This document shows positions 1 to 8,145 of a stretch of 64,000 bases of DNA, in pieces. Under the pieces are notes generated by a model, which did not search any database, was not told where the DNA came from, and saw only the letters and a list, made by a program, of their open reading frames with translations. Position 1 is the first letter of the stretch, and the number at the start of each line of letters is the position of its first letter. The DNA is from Streptomyces bikiniensis. Lineage in GTDB: Bacteria; Actinomycetota; Actinomycetes; Streptomycetales; Streptomycetaceae. The stretch lies in NCBI GenBank assembly GCA_000716465.1, contig JNWL01000001.1:1-64000 (forward strand), given 5' to 3'. The translations under genes and the position numbers were made by a program.

Positions 1-1
1 C

Positions 2-622
2 CCCGGCGCCCCCGCCGGAGGCGCCTCCGCCCCCGCCCCCCGCCGGGGCCGCCCCCGGTCCGAGGCCGTCGAGCAGGCGATCTACGAGGCGGTCGGGGGG
101 CTCCTGGACGACGGGGTCCCGCTGACCGAGCTGTCCGTCGAGCGGATCGCCCGCACCGCCGGGGTCGGGAAGGCCACCATCTACCGCCGCTGGTCCGGCA
201 AGGAGGACCTCTTCGTCGACCTCCTGCGCTCCCTGGAGCCCCCGGACCCCGTGCTGCCCGGCACCTCGGTCCGGGACGACCTCGTGGCGCTCCTGGAGGC
301 CCTGCGGCGGCGCGGCCTCGCCAAGCGCTCCTCCGCCCTGCTCCACACCGTCTTCTCGCAGATGCAGCTGTATCCCAAGCTGTGGGACGCCTACCGGCTC
401 ACCGTCATCGAACCGCGCCGCCGGCTCGGCCTGGACGCGGTGCGGCGCGGCATGGAGGAGGGCGAGATCCGCGACGACCTCGACGCCGAGTTCGTCAACG
501 ACCTCTTCGTCGGCCCCCTGCTGCTGCGCACCGTCGTCCGCCCGGACTCCTCCGACCTGGAGCCCGGCCTCGCCGAGCGGGTCGTCGACGCCCTCCTGGA
601 CGGCCTGCGCCCCCGCGCCTGA
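2..622 (+). CDS. TetR/AcrR family transcriptional regulator, 5' end outside window
   Basis: The reading frame is open from the window edge and has no start codon before the helix-turn-helix, so the N-terminus lies outside. About 206 residues are visible. The DNA-binding part reads RGRPRSEAVEQAIYEAV, then LSVERIARTAGVGKATIYRR followed by W, the classic TetR recognition helix. The C-terminal ligand-binding half (DLVALLEALRRRG, LFVGPLLLRTVV) resembles the TetR C-terminal family often seen beside efflux pumps. The target and ligand are unknown; the gene it controls is probably left of the window, since the next gene starts 250 bases downstream with its own signals. The family call is firm and the role is not. 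Confidence 0.9.
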   Translation, partial: PGAPAGGASAPAPRRGRPRSEAVEQAIYEAVGGLLDDGVPLTELSVERIARTAGVGKATIYRRWSGKEDLFVDLLRSLEPPDPVLPGTSVRDDLVALLEALRRRGLAKRSSALLHTVFSQMQLYPKLWDAYRLTVIEPRRRLGLDAVRRGMEEGEIRDDLDAEFVNDLFVGPLLLRTVVRPDSSDLEPGLAERVVDALLDGLRPRA

Positions 623-630
623 CACCCGGG

Positions 631-670
631 CCGCCACGGGGCGCGGAAAGCCGCCACGGGGCGCGGAAAG
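631..670. repeat. two tandem 20-bp repeats after the TetR gene
   Basis: The unit CCGCCACGGGGCGCGGAAAG occurs twice head to tail just after the TetR stop codon. It looks like a simple slippage duplication in non-coding DNA. Confidence 0.85.
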
Positions 671-871
671 GGGAGGGGCGGAGGCGGAGGGGCGGACCGG
701 CGTGAATATGAGCGTTCTGTCACAGCCGCCCCGCTCCGGCACCTCCGCAGGAACCCGCCACGCACACGGTGTCGTCCCTGGGGGAGTACGGCCGCCCCCT
801 CATCGCCTAGTGTCGACGTCGGGTCGCGGCAGCAGGCACGACAGTACGGCGGCAAGGCAGTGAGGGCAGCG

Positions 872-1894
872 ATGACGCGGGTGGACACGACGGGGACCGA
901 GTACGGCGGTGCGAACGGCGAGCGTCCCCGTTCCCGGTTCCGGGCCTCCCTCGGCCGGCTCCGCCGCGATCCGGGGATCTGGCGCCGGGGCATCCTGCTC
1001 GCCCTGACCGCCGTGGGGCTCACCCTCGTGATGGTCTTCCACGCCGAGATCCCCAACCGGGTCGGCAACCTGGGCAGCCTCACCGAGACCTTCCTGCCCT
1101 GGTTCGGCCTCTTCGTGCCGCTCCTGCTCGTCCTCGCCCTGCTGCGCAGGTCGGCCACCGCGCTGATCGCCCTGCTCCTTCCGGCCGTGGTGTGGCTCAA
1201 CCTCTTCGGCGGGCTCGTCGCCGACAAGTCGGCCTCCGGCGGCGACCTGTCCGTCGCCACCCACAACGTGAACGCCGAGAACCCGGACCCCGAGGGCGCG
1301 GCCCGGCAGCTCGCCGCCTCCGGCATCGACGTGCTCGCCCTGGAGGAGCTCAAGGGCGACATGGTCCCGGTCTACGAGAAGGGCCTCGTCGAGGCCTACC
1401 CGTACCACTCCGTCCAGGGCACGGTGGGCCTCTGGAGCAAGCTGCCGCTGCGGGACGCGCGGCCCGTCGACATCCACATGGGCTGGACCCGCGCCATGCG
1501 CGCCTCCGTCGTGACCCCGAAGGGCGAGGTGGCCGTGTACGTCGCCCACCTGCCCTCCGTACGGGTCAGGATGAACGCCGGCTTCACCGCCAACCAGCGC
1601 GACAACAGCGCCGACGCGCTCGGCCAGGCCATCTCCCGGGAGCGGAACGAGCGGGTCGTCCTCCTCGGCGACCTCAACGGCACCATGAACGACCGCGCCC
1701 TCAACGCCGTCACCTCGCAGCTGCGCTCCACCCAGGGCGCGGCCGGCGACGGCTTCGGGTTCAGCTGGCCGGCCTCGTTCCCGATGGCCCGCATCGACCA
1801 GATCATGGTCAAGGGCGTCGAGCCCGTCTCCTCCTGGTCGCTGCCCGCCACGCGGAGCGACCACCTGCCGATCGCCGCCCGCGTGACGTTCTGA
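872..1894 (+). CDS. membrane-anchored endonuclease/exonuclease/phosphatase (EEP) family protein
   Basis: Predicted metal-dependent phosphoesterase of 340 residues. Three hydrophobic helices fill roughly residues 38-112, so the catalytic domain is anchored in the membrane and probably faces outward. The EEP motifs appear in order: THNVNAENPDP, LALEELKGD (metal-binding Glu), WTRAMRAS, VYVAHLP, LLGDLNGTMNDRA (catalytic Asp/Asn), RIDQIMVKG and the closing TRSDHLPI. The substrate cannot be read from sequence; homologues act on nucleic acids, phosphoinositides or sphingomyelin. ATG 872 is preferred because GAGGG lies 7-8 bases upstream; a GTG at 860 in the same frame is the alternative. It seems to be a single-gene unit. 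Confidence 0.9.
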   Translation: MTRVDTTGTEYGGANGERPRSRFRASLGRLRRDPGIWRRGILLALTAVGLTLVMVFHAEIPNRVGNLGSLTETFLPWFGLFVPLLLVLALLRRSATALIALLLPAVVWLNLFGGLVADKSASGGDLSVATHNVNAENPDPEGAARQLAASGIDVLALEELKGDMVPVYEKGLVEAYPYHSVQGTVGLWSKLPLRDARPVDIHMGWTRAMRASVVTPKGEVAVYVAHLPSVRVRMNAGFTANQRDNSADALGQAISRERNERVVLLGDLNGTMNDRALNAVTSQLRSTQGAAGDGFGFSWPASFPMARIDQIMVKGVEPVSSWSLPATRSDHLPIAARVTF

Positions 1895-1965
1895 GCGGTA
1901 CGGGCAGCGGCCCGAAACCTCCCCTTCACCCTTCGGAAGCCACCGGGAACCCGTCGTCTGCGACA

Positions 1966-1988
1966 ATTTGTTCAGACTGCGAACTAAT
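1966..1988. promoter_or_regulatory. inverted-repeat operator upstream of the MFS exporter
   Basis: ATTTGTTC, 7 bases, then GAACTAAT forms a 23-bp inverted repeat with one mismatched pair, ending 33 bases before the exporter start codon. It is AT-rich in very GC-rich surroundings. GTTC-N7-GAAC sites of this sort usually bind MarR- or HxlR-type repressors, but no such gene is adjacent. Operator function is inferred. Confidence 0.6.
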
Positions 1989-2021
1989 CCCAGGCCCCAC
2001 CCTCCGGAAGGCTCTCCCCCC

Positions 2022-3257
2022 ATGCCCCTGGCGCTGCTCGCCCTGGCCGTCTCCGCCTTCGGCATCGGCACCACCGAATTCGTGATGATGGGGCTCCTGC
2101 CCCAGGTCGCCGAGGACCTCGGCACCTCCGTCCCCACCGCCGGACACCTCGTCTCGGCGTACGCGATCGGGGTCGTCGTCGGCGCCCCGCTGCTCACCGC
2201 CCTCGGCTCCCGCATCCCCCGCAAGCGGATGCTCCTGCTGCTCATGGCCCTCTTCACGGTCGGCAACCTGGCCTCCGCGCTCGCCCCCGGCTTCGGCTGG
2301 CTCCTCGCGGGCCGGGTCCTCGCCGGCCTCCCGCACGGCGCGTTCTTCGGCCTCGGCGCGGTCGTCGCCGCCCGGCTCGTCCGCGAGGGGCGGCAGGCGC
2401 GGGCGGTGGCCACCATGTTCCTCGGCCTCACCGTCGCCAACATCCTCGGCGTCCCGGCCGCCACCCTCCTCGGCCAGCACCTCGGCTGGCGGGCCACCTT
2501 CCTCGTGGTCTCCGCGATCGGCCTGCTCGCCGTGGCCGCGCTCGCCCGCCTCGTCCCGCCGATCCCCGCCGACCGGCACGGCGGCCTGGGCCGCGAGGTG
2601 CGCGCCCTCGGCCGCCCGCAGGTGCTGCTCGGCCTGCTCACCGCCGTCTTCGGCTTCGCGGGCGTCTTCGCCGTCTACTCGTACCTCGCCTCGATGACCA
2701 CCGAGGTGATGGGCTTCGGCGACTCCACCGTCACCCTCGTCCTCGCCCTCTTCGGCCTCGGGATGACCGGCGGCGCGCTCGCCGCCGGACCGCTGACCGA
2801 CCGCGCCCTGCGCCCCACCCTGTACGGATCGCTCGCCGCCCTCGTCCTCGCCCTGGTCGCCTTCCGCTTCGCCGTCCACGTGCCCTGGCTCGCCCTGGTC
2901 ACGGTCGTCGTCCTCGGCGCGGTCGGCTTCATGACCACCACCCCGCTCCAGATGCTGGTCATGAACAGGGCCGCGGACGCCCCCACGCTCGCCTCCGCCT
3001 CCAACCACTCGGCCTTCAACCTCGCCAACGCGGGCGGCGCCTGGGCGGGCGGCGCGGCCGTCGCCGCCGGCTGGGGCTGGACCTCACCGGCCCTGGTCGG
3101 CGCGGGCCTCACCGCCGTCGGCCTGGCGGTCGCCGCGGTGGCGGGACTGCTCGACCGCCGTACGCCGGAGGGGGCCTCCCGCGTGGTCGCGGGAAGCCCC
3201 TTCGAAGGCACGGGAGCGGAGGTCAGCCGGCAGGGGACTCCCGCCAGCGGTTCGTGA
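2022..3257 (+). CDS. MFS drug exporter, AraJ/Cmx-like (12 TM)
   Basis: Major facilitator transporter of 411 residues, probably an exporter of drugs or small metabolites by proton antiport. The N-terminus (LALAVSAFGIGTTEFVMMGL, then LPQVAEDL) is the hallmark of the AraJ/Cmx chloramphenicol-export-like branch, and the loop 2-3 signature appears as GSRIPRKRMLL. About twelve hydrophobic helices are visible, with a short cytoplasmic tail. The start was set at ATG 2022, where the first helix begins; an upstream GTG would add residues encoded by the palindromic operator. The 3' end overlaps the convergent nadE by 35 bp. The substrate is not predictable. Confidence 0.9.
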   Translation: MPLALLALAVSAFGIGTTEFVMMGLLPQVAEDLGTSVPTAGHLVSAYAIGVVVGAPLLTALGSRIPRKRMLLLLMALFTVGNLASALAPGFGWLLAGRVLAGLPHGAFFGLGAVVAARLVREGRQARAVATMFLGLTVANILGVPAATLLGQHLGWRATFLVVSAIGLLAVAALARLVPPIPADRHGGLGREVRALGRPQVLLGLLTAVFGFAGVFAVYSYLASMTTEVMGFGDSTVTLVLALFGLGMTGGALAAGPLTDRALRPTLYGSLAALVLALVAFRFAVHVPWLALVTVVVLGAVGFMTTTPLQMLVMNRAADAPTLASASNHSAFNLANAGGAWAGGAAVAAGWGWTSPALVGAGLTAVGLAVAAVAGLLDRRTPEGASRVVAGSPFEGTGAEVSRQGTPASGS

Positions 3258-4986
3258 TCGGCAGGCGCCGGTCCTTGCCGAAGCCCTTCGCCGAGATCTT
3301 GGTGCCCGGCGGGTACTGGCGCCGCTTGTACTCCGCCGCGTCCACCATCCGCAGCGTCCGCGTCACCAGCTCCTCGTCGTACCCGGCGGCCACGATCTCG
3401 TCCCGTCCCCGGTCCCGGTCCACGTACAGCGCGAGGATGCCGTCCAGGACCTCGTAGTCCGGCAGTGAGTCCGTGTCCACCTGACCCGGGCGCAGCTCGG
3501 CGCTGGGCGGCTTGGAGATCGAGTTCTCCGGGATCGGCGGGGTCTGGCCGCGCTCCTCGGCCGCCCGGTTCCGCCAGCGCGCCAGCCGGAAGACGTCCGA
3601 CTTGTACACGTCCTTGATGGGCCCGAACGCGCCCACCGCGTCCCCGTACAGCGTCGAGTACCCCACCGCCAGCTCGGACTTGTTGCCCGGCGCGAGGACC
3701 AGGTGCCCCTCCTGGTTGGAGAGCGCCATCAGGGCCGTGCCGCGCAGCCGGGCCTGGAGGTTCTCCTCCGCGAGCCCGGTGAGGCCGAGCGCCCCCGTGT
3801 ACGCGTCGAACATCGGCTCGATCGACACCGTGCGGTAGTGGAGCCCGGTCCTGCGGGCCAGCTCGGCCGCGTCGCCGCGCGAGTGCTCCGAGGAGTACTT
3901 CGACGGCATCGACACCCCGTACACGTTCTCCGCGCCGAGCGCGTCGCAGGCGATCGCCGCGACGAGCGAGGAGTCGATGCCGCCCGACAGGCCGACCAGG
4001 ACCGAGCGGAAACCGTTCTTCGCGAGGTAGGCGCGCAGCCCGATGACGAGCGCCGAGTACACCTCCTCGTCGTCGTCGAGCCGGTGCGCGTAACCGCCCG
4101 TCAGCTCCGGCTCGTACGCGGGCAGCGGCTTCTCGGAGAGCACCACCCGGTCGACCCGCAGCCCGTCCTCCCCGACCGGCCCCTCCGGGGCGTCCGGGTC
4201 GTACGCGGGAAGGTCCAGGTCCACGATCACGCTGCCCTCGACGAACTGCGGCGCCCGCGCGACGACTTCGCCCTCCGCGTCCACCACGATCGAGTCGCCG
4301 TCGAAGACCAGCTCGTCCTGGCCGCCGGTGGTCGCCAGGTACGCGGTGACGCACCCGGCCTCCCGGGCCCGCGCCCGGACCAGTTCGAGGCGCGTGTCGT
4401 CCTTGTCCCGCTCGTACGGCGAGGCGTTCACCGACAGGAGCAGCCCCGCCCGCGCGGCGCGCGCCGCCGGGACCCGGCCGCCGTCCTGCCAGAGGTCCTC
4501 GCAGATCGCCAGGGCCACGTCGATCCCGTGGACCCGGACGACGGGCAGCGTGTCGCCCCGCACGAAGTAGCGGTACTCGTCGAACACGCCGTAGTTGGGC
4601 AGGTGGTGCTTGGCGAACCGCAGCGCCGCCTCCCCGCCGTACAGCACGGCGGCGGCGTTCTCCGGCGACCCCGCCGGCCGGCCGAGCCGGGGCTCCGCCC
4701 GCTCCGAGCGGTCCAGGTAGCCGACGACCACCGGCACCTCCCCGAACCCCTCCTCCGCGAGGCGCCGGGCGAGCCCGCGCAGGGCCGTCCGGGACGCCTC
4801 CACGAAGGAGGAGCGCAGCGCGAGGTCCTCGACGGGGTATCCGGTCAGCGCCATCTCGGGGAACGCGACGAGATGCGCGCCCTGCCCGGCGGCGTGCCGG
4901 GTCCAGTGCACGATCGCCTCGGCGTTCCCGGCGATGTCTCCGACGGTCGAGTCGATCTGATTGAGGGCGAGGCGTAGTTGAGGCAC
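3223..4986 (-). CDS. nadE: glutamine-dependent NAD+ synthetase
   Basis: Cytoplasmic enzyme converting nicotinic acid adenine dinucleotide to NAD+ with ATP, using glutamine as ammonia source. At 587 residues it has both halves of the actinobacterial form. The N-terminal nitrilase/amidase domain (about 1-270) carries the Glu-Lys-Cys triad in AFPEMALTGYP (Glu44), FAKHHLPNYGVFDEYRYF and ALAICEDLWQDG. The C-terminal synthetase domain starts near 300 with the PP-loop VLVGLSGGIDSSLVAA. The start ATG gives the normal N-terminus MPQLRLALNQIDSTVGD. It is monocistronic and its 3' end overlaps the MFS gene tail by 35 bp on the opposite strand. A housekeeping gene; the call is firm. Confidence 0.98.
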   Translation of the reverse strand: MPQLRLALNQIDSTVGDIAGNAEAIVHWTRHAAGQGAHLVAFPEMALTGYPVEDLALRSSFVEASRTALRGLARRLAEEGFGEVPVVVGYLDRSERAEPRLGRPAGSPENAAAVLYGGEAALRFAKHHLPNYGVFDEYRYFVRGDTLPVVRVHGIDVALAICEDLWQDGGRVPAARAARAGLLLSVNASPYERDKDDTRLELVRARAREAGCVTAYLATTGGQDELVFDGDSIVVDAEGEVVARAPQFVEGSVIVDLDLPAYDPDAPEGPVGEDGLRVDRVVLSEKPLPAYEPELTGGYAHRLDDDEEVYSALVIGLRAYLAKNGFRSVLVGLSGGIDSSLVAAIACDALGAENVYGVSMPSKYSSEHSRGDAAELARRTGLHYRTVSIEPMFDAYTGALGLTGLAEENLQARLRGTALMALSNQEGHLVLAPGNKSELAVGYSTLYGDAVGAFGPIKDVYKSDVFRLARWRNRAAEERGQTPPIPENSISKPPSAELRPGQVDTDSLPDYEVLDGILALYVDRDRGRDEIVAAGYDEELVTRTLRMVDAAEYKRRQYPPGTKISAKGFGKDRRLPITNRWRESPAG

Positions 4987-5141
4987 GCACCCAGTCTAAT
5001 CGTCAGACCGACGCTATGTCCTGGGGTGCGGGTCGGGAATCCCGGCCGGGGGCCCGGCGGCCCCGGGCCCGGATCGCGGGCCCGTTCGCGAAGGCGCCCC
5101 CGGGACCGGAGCCCGCGCGAGGGTGCCCCTGTGGAGGCGCC

Positions 5142-5187
5142 CCCGCGATCGGGACCCGTGCGGAGTCGTTCCCGCGATCGGGGCCCG
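5142..5187. repeat. near-palindromic GC repeats between nadE and the DUF998 gene
   Basis: CCCGCGATCGGG(A or G)CCCG occurs at 5142-5158 and 5171-5187, and a related CCCGGATCGCGGGCCCG lies near 5068. The block is self-complementary and lies in the upstream region of the DUF998 gene. Functional meaning is unknown. Confidence 0.6.
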
Positions 5188-5227
5188 CGACCGGGAACCT
5201 CCGCCCGCACCCCCGCGTTCGACCGGT

Positions 5228-5956
5228 ATGTCCAGGACCGTCACGCGGACCGCCGCCGCCCTGCTGGCCCTCGGCGCGCTCGCGTACACCGCCTGGGTCC
5301 TCGAAGTCCTCGTCCACACCGGACTCGACCCGGTCCGGACGTACGTCTCCGAGCTGGCCGCCGCCGACCAGCCCCTCGGCGGCCTCTTCCGCGCCACCGA
5401 CTTCGCGGCCGGCCTGCTGGTCCTTGCGGGAGCCCTGACGGGCCTCGCGGGCGCCTGGAGGGCGCGCGGGTCCGGGGTGCCGGGGCACGAGGGGCGCGAC
5501 CCCTGGGCCGTGGGCGGCTGGACCGCCCTCGCCGTCTTCGGGGCCGCCACCGCCGCCGACTCCCGGCTGCCGCTCAGCTGCGCCCCGACCGTCGACCCCG
5601 TGTGCGCGGCGCGCGAGACCGCCGGGCTCGTGCCCGCCACCCACGCGGCCCACGCCGTCAGTTCGAGCCTGGCGATGACGGGCGCGCTCGCGGCCCTGGT
5701 CGCCCTGACCGTCGCCGCCCGCCGGCACGACCGCCGCCTGCCCCTCGCCCGTACCGGACCGGCCCTGGTCGCCCTGGAGTTCGCCGCCACCGCCTGGACG
5801 CTCGCCGCCGTCGCCGCCTTCGAGGCCGGGAAGGGCCTCTGGGCGCTCGGCGCGGGACAGCGGCTCCAGGTCCTCCTGGTGGCCGTGTGGCTCGCCGTCC
5901 TCGCGTACTCCCTCGCCCGCTCCCCGGCCGGGGACGGACAGAGGGAGCGGCGGTGA
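5228..5956 (+). CDS. DUF998 family integral membrane protein
   Basis: A 242-residue polytopic membrane protein with about six hydrophobic helices. The N-terminal pattern (first helix, then HTGLDPVRTYVSELAAADQP and GLFRATDFAAG) matches the DUF998 family, whose function is unknown. Two cysteines (LSCAPTVDPVCAARE) sit in a predicted extracytoplasmic loop and could form a disulfide. ATG 5228 opens directly into the first helix. Its stop codon overlaps the GTG start of the following hydrolase (GTGA at 5953-5956), so the two genes are translationally coupled and probably act together. Confidence 0.85.
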   Translation: MSRTVTRTAAALLALGALAYTAWVLEVLVHTGLDPVRTYVSELAAADQPLGGLFRATDFAAGLLVLAGALTGLAGAWRARGSGVPGHEGRDPWAVGGWTALAVFGAATAADSRLPLSCAPTVDPVCAARETAGLVPATHAAHAVSSSLAMTGALAALVALTVAARRHDRRLPLARTGPALVALEFAATAWTLAAVAAFEAGKGLWALGAGQRLQVLLVAVWLAVLAYSLARSPAGDGQRERR

Positions 5957-6882
5957 CCTTCGTACGGATCGGGGGCGTGCCCCACCACGTGGTGGCCGAG
6001 GGCTCGGGCCCCGTCTGCGTCCTGAGCGCCGGGCTCGGCATGAGCTGGTTCGACTGGGACCCGGTCGTCCCGCACCTCGCCCCGTACCGCACGGTCGTCC
6101 GCTTCGACCGCCCCGGCCACGGCCTCTCCGCCCCGGCGGCGGCCCCGCCGACGGCGGCGGGCGAGGCGGACCGGATCGCGGCCGTCCTCGACGCGCTCGG
6201 CCACCGCGGGCCGGTCGTCGTCGTCGGGCACTCGATCGCCGGGTTCCACGCGGAGGCCTTCGCCCGGCTGCACCCGGACCGGACCGCAGGGCTGGTCCTC
6301 GTCGACTCCTCGGTCGAGGAGGACCCCCGCCCGTCCCGCACCACCGCGCCCGCCCGCGCGCTCGGCGCCGTCCTCGCCGCCGCCGGACTCCCGGCGGCGC
6401 TCGGCCCGGCGGTCCGGGACCTCGCGGTCCGCGCGGGGACCGTACGGAGAGGGGGGCCGCGCCCGGACCCGGGCCCCGCCCCCGTCCGTACCGGCCCCGG
6501 CCCCGTCCGTACCGGCCCGGACCCCGGCCTCCTCCGTACCGGCCCCGCCCCCGTCCGTACCGACCGCGCCCTCGTCCGCCGCGTCTACCGCACCTCGCGG
6601 GTGCTGCGCGGCACCCTCCTGGAGAACGCCCGCTACGGAGCCGTCGCCGCCGAACTCCTCGTCCTGCGGGAGGACCGCCCCCTCCCGCCCGGCCTGCCCG
6701 TCACCGTGCTCGCCGCCCCCGACGGCTCCGCCCGCTGGGAGCGGCGCCAGCGCGCGCTCGCCCGGCGGCTCGGCGCCCGCTACGAGGCGGCCGAACCGTC
6801 GGGCCACCTGGTCATGCGGGACCGCCCGGACCGGGTGGCCCGGGCGGTCCTGGACGTCCGGAGGGGTCAGGAGGGCGCGTAA
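5953..6882 (+). CDS. alpha/beta hydrolase, with an inserted repeat segment
   Basis: Predicted cytoplasmic serine hydrolase of 309 residues. The oxyanion/core strand region (VCVLSAGLGMSWFDWDPV), FDRPGHGLSAP and the nucleophile elbow VVVGHSIAGFHAEAF are intact, and the catalytic His is likely in EPSGHLVMRDRPDRV. The GTG start overlaps the DUF998 stop by four bases. Residues about 170-205 are a low-complexity insert made of repeated PVRTGPGPVRTGPDP-like units encoded by tandem DNA repeats. It falls in the lid region between the two halves of the fold, so activity may persist. The substrate is unknown. The last codons belong to a repeat that continues beyond the stop. Confidence 0.85.
   Translation: MTFVRIGGVPHHVVAEGSGPVCVLSAGLGMSWFDWDPVVPHLAPYRTVVRFDRPGHGLSAPAAAPPTAAGEADRIAAVLDALGHRGPVVVVGHSIAGFHAEAFARLHPDRTAGLVLVDSSVEEDPRPSRTTAPARALGAVLAAAGLPAALGPAVRDLAVRAGTVRRGGPRPDPGPAPVRTGPGPVRTGPDPGLLRTGPAPVRTDRALVRRVYRTSRVLRGTLLENARYGAVAAELLVLREDRPLPPGLPVTVLAAPDGSARWERRQRALARRLGARYEAAEPSGHLVMRDRPDRVARAVLDVRRGQEGA
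6470..6562. repeat. tandem repeats inside the hydrolase gene
   Basis: Imperfect copies of CCCCGTCCGTACCGGCCC follow one another, keeping the reading frame and encoding PVRTGP units. This is probably an expansion specific to this strain. Confidence 0.75.
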
Positions 6883-6965
6883 CGCCCGGGGGACGTCCGG
6901 AGGGGTCAGGAGGGCGCCGTATACGCCCGGGGGACGTCCGGAGCCGTCAGGAAGACGCGTAGACG
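6852..6965. repeat. three tandem ~40-bp repeats spanning the ends of two convergent genes
   Basis: Copies begin with GGACGTCCGGAG at 6852, 6891 and 6932 (spacings 39 and 41 bases), each followed by GTCAGGA(G/A)G(G/A)CGCG-like sequence. Copy 1 encodes the last residues of the hydrolase and copy 3 encodes the last residues of the CBS protein on the other strand. Confidence 0.85.
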
Positions 6966-7366
6966 CTCATGCAGAACGCCTTGATCTGCTCGTCCGACAG
7001 GTGCTGCGCCAGTTCGGCCTCGCTGATCATGCCGACGAGCCGCTTGTCCTCGATGACGGGCAGCCGCTTGATCCGGTGGCTCTGCATCTCCTCCAGGACG
7101 GCGCCCACGTCGGCGTCCGACTCGACCCAGCGCGGGGTGCCCTTGGCCATCTCGCCGCAGGTCACCTCGGCGGGGTCGTGGCCCATGGCCACGCAGCCGA
7201 CGACGATGTCGCGGTCCGTGAGGATGCCGCAGAGGCGTTCGTTCTCGTCGGCGATGGGCAGCGCGCCCACGTTCAGGTCGCGCATCAGCTGCGCGGCGCG
7301 GTCGAGCGTCTCGTGAGCCGGGATCCACCGGGCCCCGGAGTGCATGATGTCCTTCGCCGTGGTCAT
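6947..7366 (-). CDS. two-CBS-domain protein
   Basis: Cytoplasmic protein of 139 residues made of a single Bateman pair of CBS domains (about 5-60 and 75-128). Characteristic segments are AQLMRDLNVGALPI, LCGILTDRDIVV, LEEMQSHRIKRLPVIED and LVGMISEAELAQHL. CBS pairs bind adenine nucleotides or sense redox/energy state; small stand-alone ones such as mycobacterial Hrp1 are induced by hypoxia. No catalytic domain is attached. ATG 7366 has AAAGG about 11 bases upstream and gives MTTAKDIMHSGARWI, the usual start of this family. An in-frame codon further upstream would add an unrelated basic extension. The 3' end lies in a tandem repeat shared with the convergent hydrolase. Confidence 0.9.
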   Translation of the reverse strand: MTTAKDIMHSGARWIPAHETLDRAAQLMRDLNVGALPIADENERLCGILTDRDIVVGCVAMGHDPAEVTCGEMAKGTPRWVESDADVGAVLEEMQSHRIKRLPVIEDKRLVGMISEAELAQHLSDEQIKAFCMSVYASS

Positions 7367-7515
7367 GGGGTCGCGTACCTTTCGTCGTCGAACGTGGTCG
7401 TCAGTCGAACGCGGTCGTACGAATCCCCGAGCCCACCCATTGTCGGCGCACGGCACGGCCCCCGCGACCGCAGCGGGTCACGGGGGCCGTACGGCTTCGG
7501 CTCACGGGCCCGGGA

Positions 7516-8145
7516 TCAGGCGCCGCGCTCCTTCAGCATGTCCGCCATCAGCAGCATCTCGGACTTCTGCGCGTCGACCATGCCCTGGGCGAGCGCGCGC
7601 TCGGTGCCCACGGTGCACTTCTGCACGCAGGCCTCGGCCATGTGGACCCCGCCCCGGTGGTGCTCGGTCATGAGCTTCAGGTACAGGACCTCGGCCTCCC
7701 GGCCCCCGGCCTTCCGCAACTGCTCGATCTGCGTCTTGGTCGCCATGCCCGGCATGACCGCCCCGTCCGGCGCGCCGTCGTCGCCGAAGCCGCCCATGCC
7801 CATCCAGGCCATCGGCTCGACGCCGGACTCGTTCTTGGGCAGCCCCCACAGGTCGAGCCAGCCGAGCATCATGCCCCGCTGGTTGGCCTGCGTGTTGGCG
7901 ATGTCGTACGCGAGCCGGCGCACGGCCTCGTCCTTCGTCCGGTCCCGGACGATGAATGACATCTCGACGGCCTGCTGGTGGTGGACCGCCATGTCCCGGG
8001 CGAACCCGGCGTCCGCCGACGTGGAGACGGGGGTGGCGGGCGCCTCGTCGCGGTCCGCGGAGGCGACGGTGACGGCACCTCCGGCGAAGAGCACCGCGAG
8101 GGCGACGGCGGCGATCGCCGCTCCCTGCGTGCGGTTCACCTTCAC
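7516..8145 (-). CDS. DUF305 family secreted or membrane-anchored protein
   Basis: Exported protein of 209 residues. The N-terminal helix (AAIAAVALAVLFAGGAVTVA) is a signal sequence or anchor. The mature part has the DUF305 signatures: FARDMAVHHQQAVEMS, DIANTQANQRGMMLGWL and MTEHHRGGVHMAEA, a ferritin-like helical fold rich in paired His and Met. Some family members are associated with copper or other metals, but no role is proven. Met- and His-rich helices plus two cysteines (EACVQKCT) support a metal link by inference. The GTG start overlaps the DUF3105 stop (GTGA at 8142-8145), so it is the last gene of a coupled reverse operon. Confidence 0.9.
   Translation of the reverse strand: MKVNRTQGAAIAAVALAVLFAGGAVTVASADRDEAPATPVSTSADAGFARDMAVHHQQAVEMSFIVRDRTKDEAVRRLAYDIANTQANQRGMMLGWLDLWGLPKNESGVEPMAWMGMGGFGDDGAPDGAVMPGMATKTQIEQLRKAGGREAEVLYLKLMTEHHRGGVHMAEACVQKCTVGTERALAQGMVDAQKSEMLLMADMLKERGA

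Noticed and set aside
5014..6807. 597-codon reverse ORF opposite DUF998 and hydrolase
   Set aside because: Translation is low-complexity Gly/Arg/Ala without motifs; it opposes two coupled genes with clear families.
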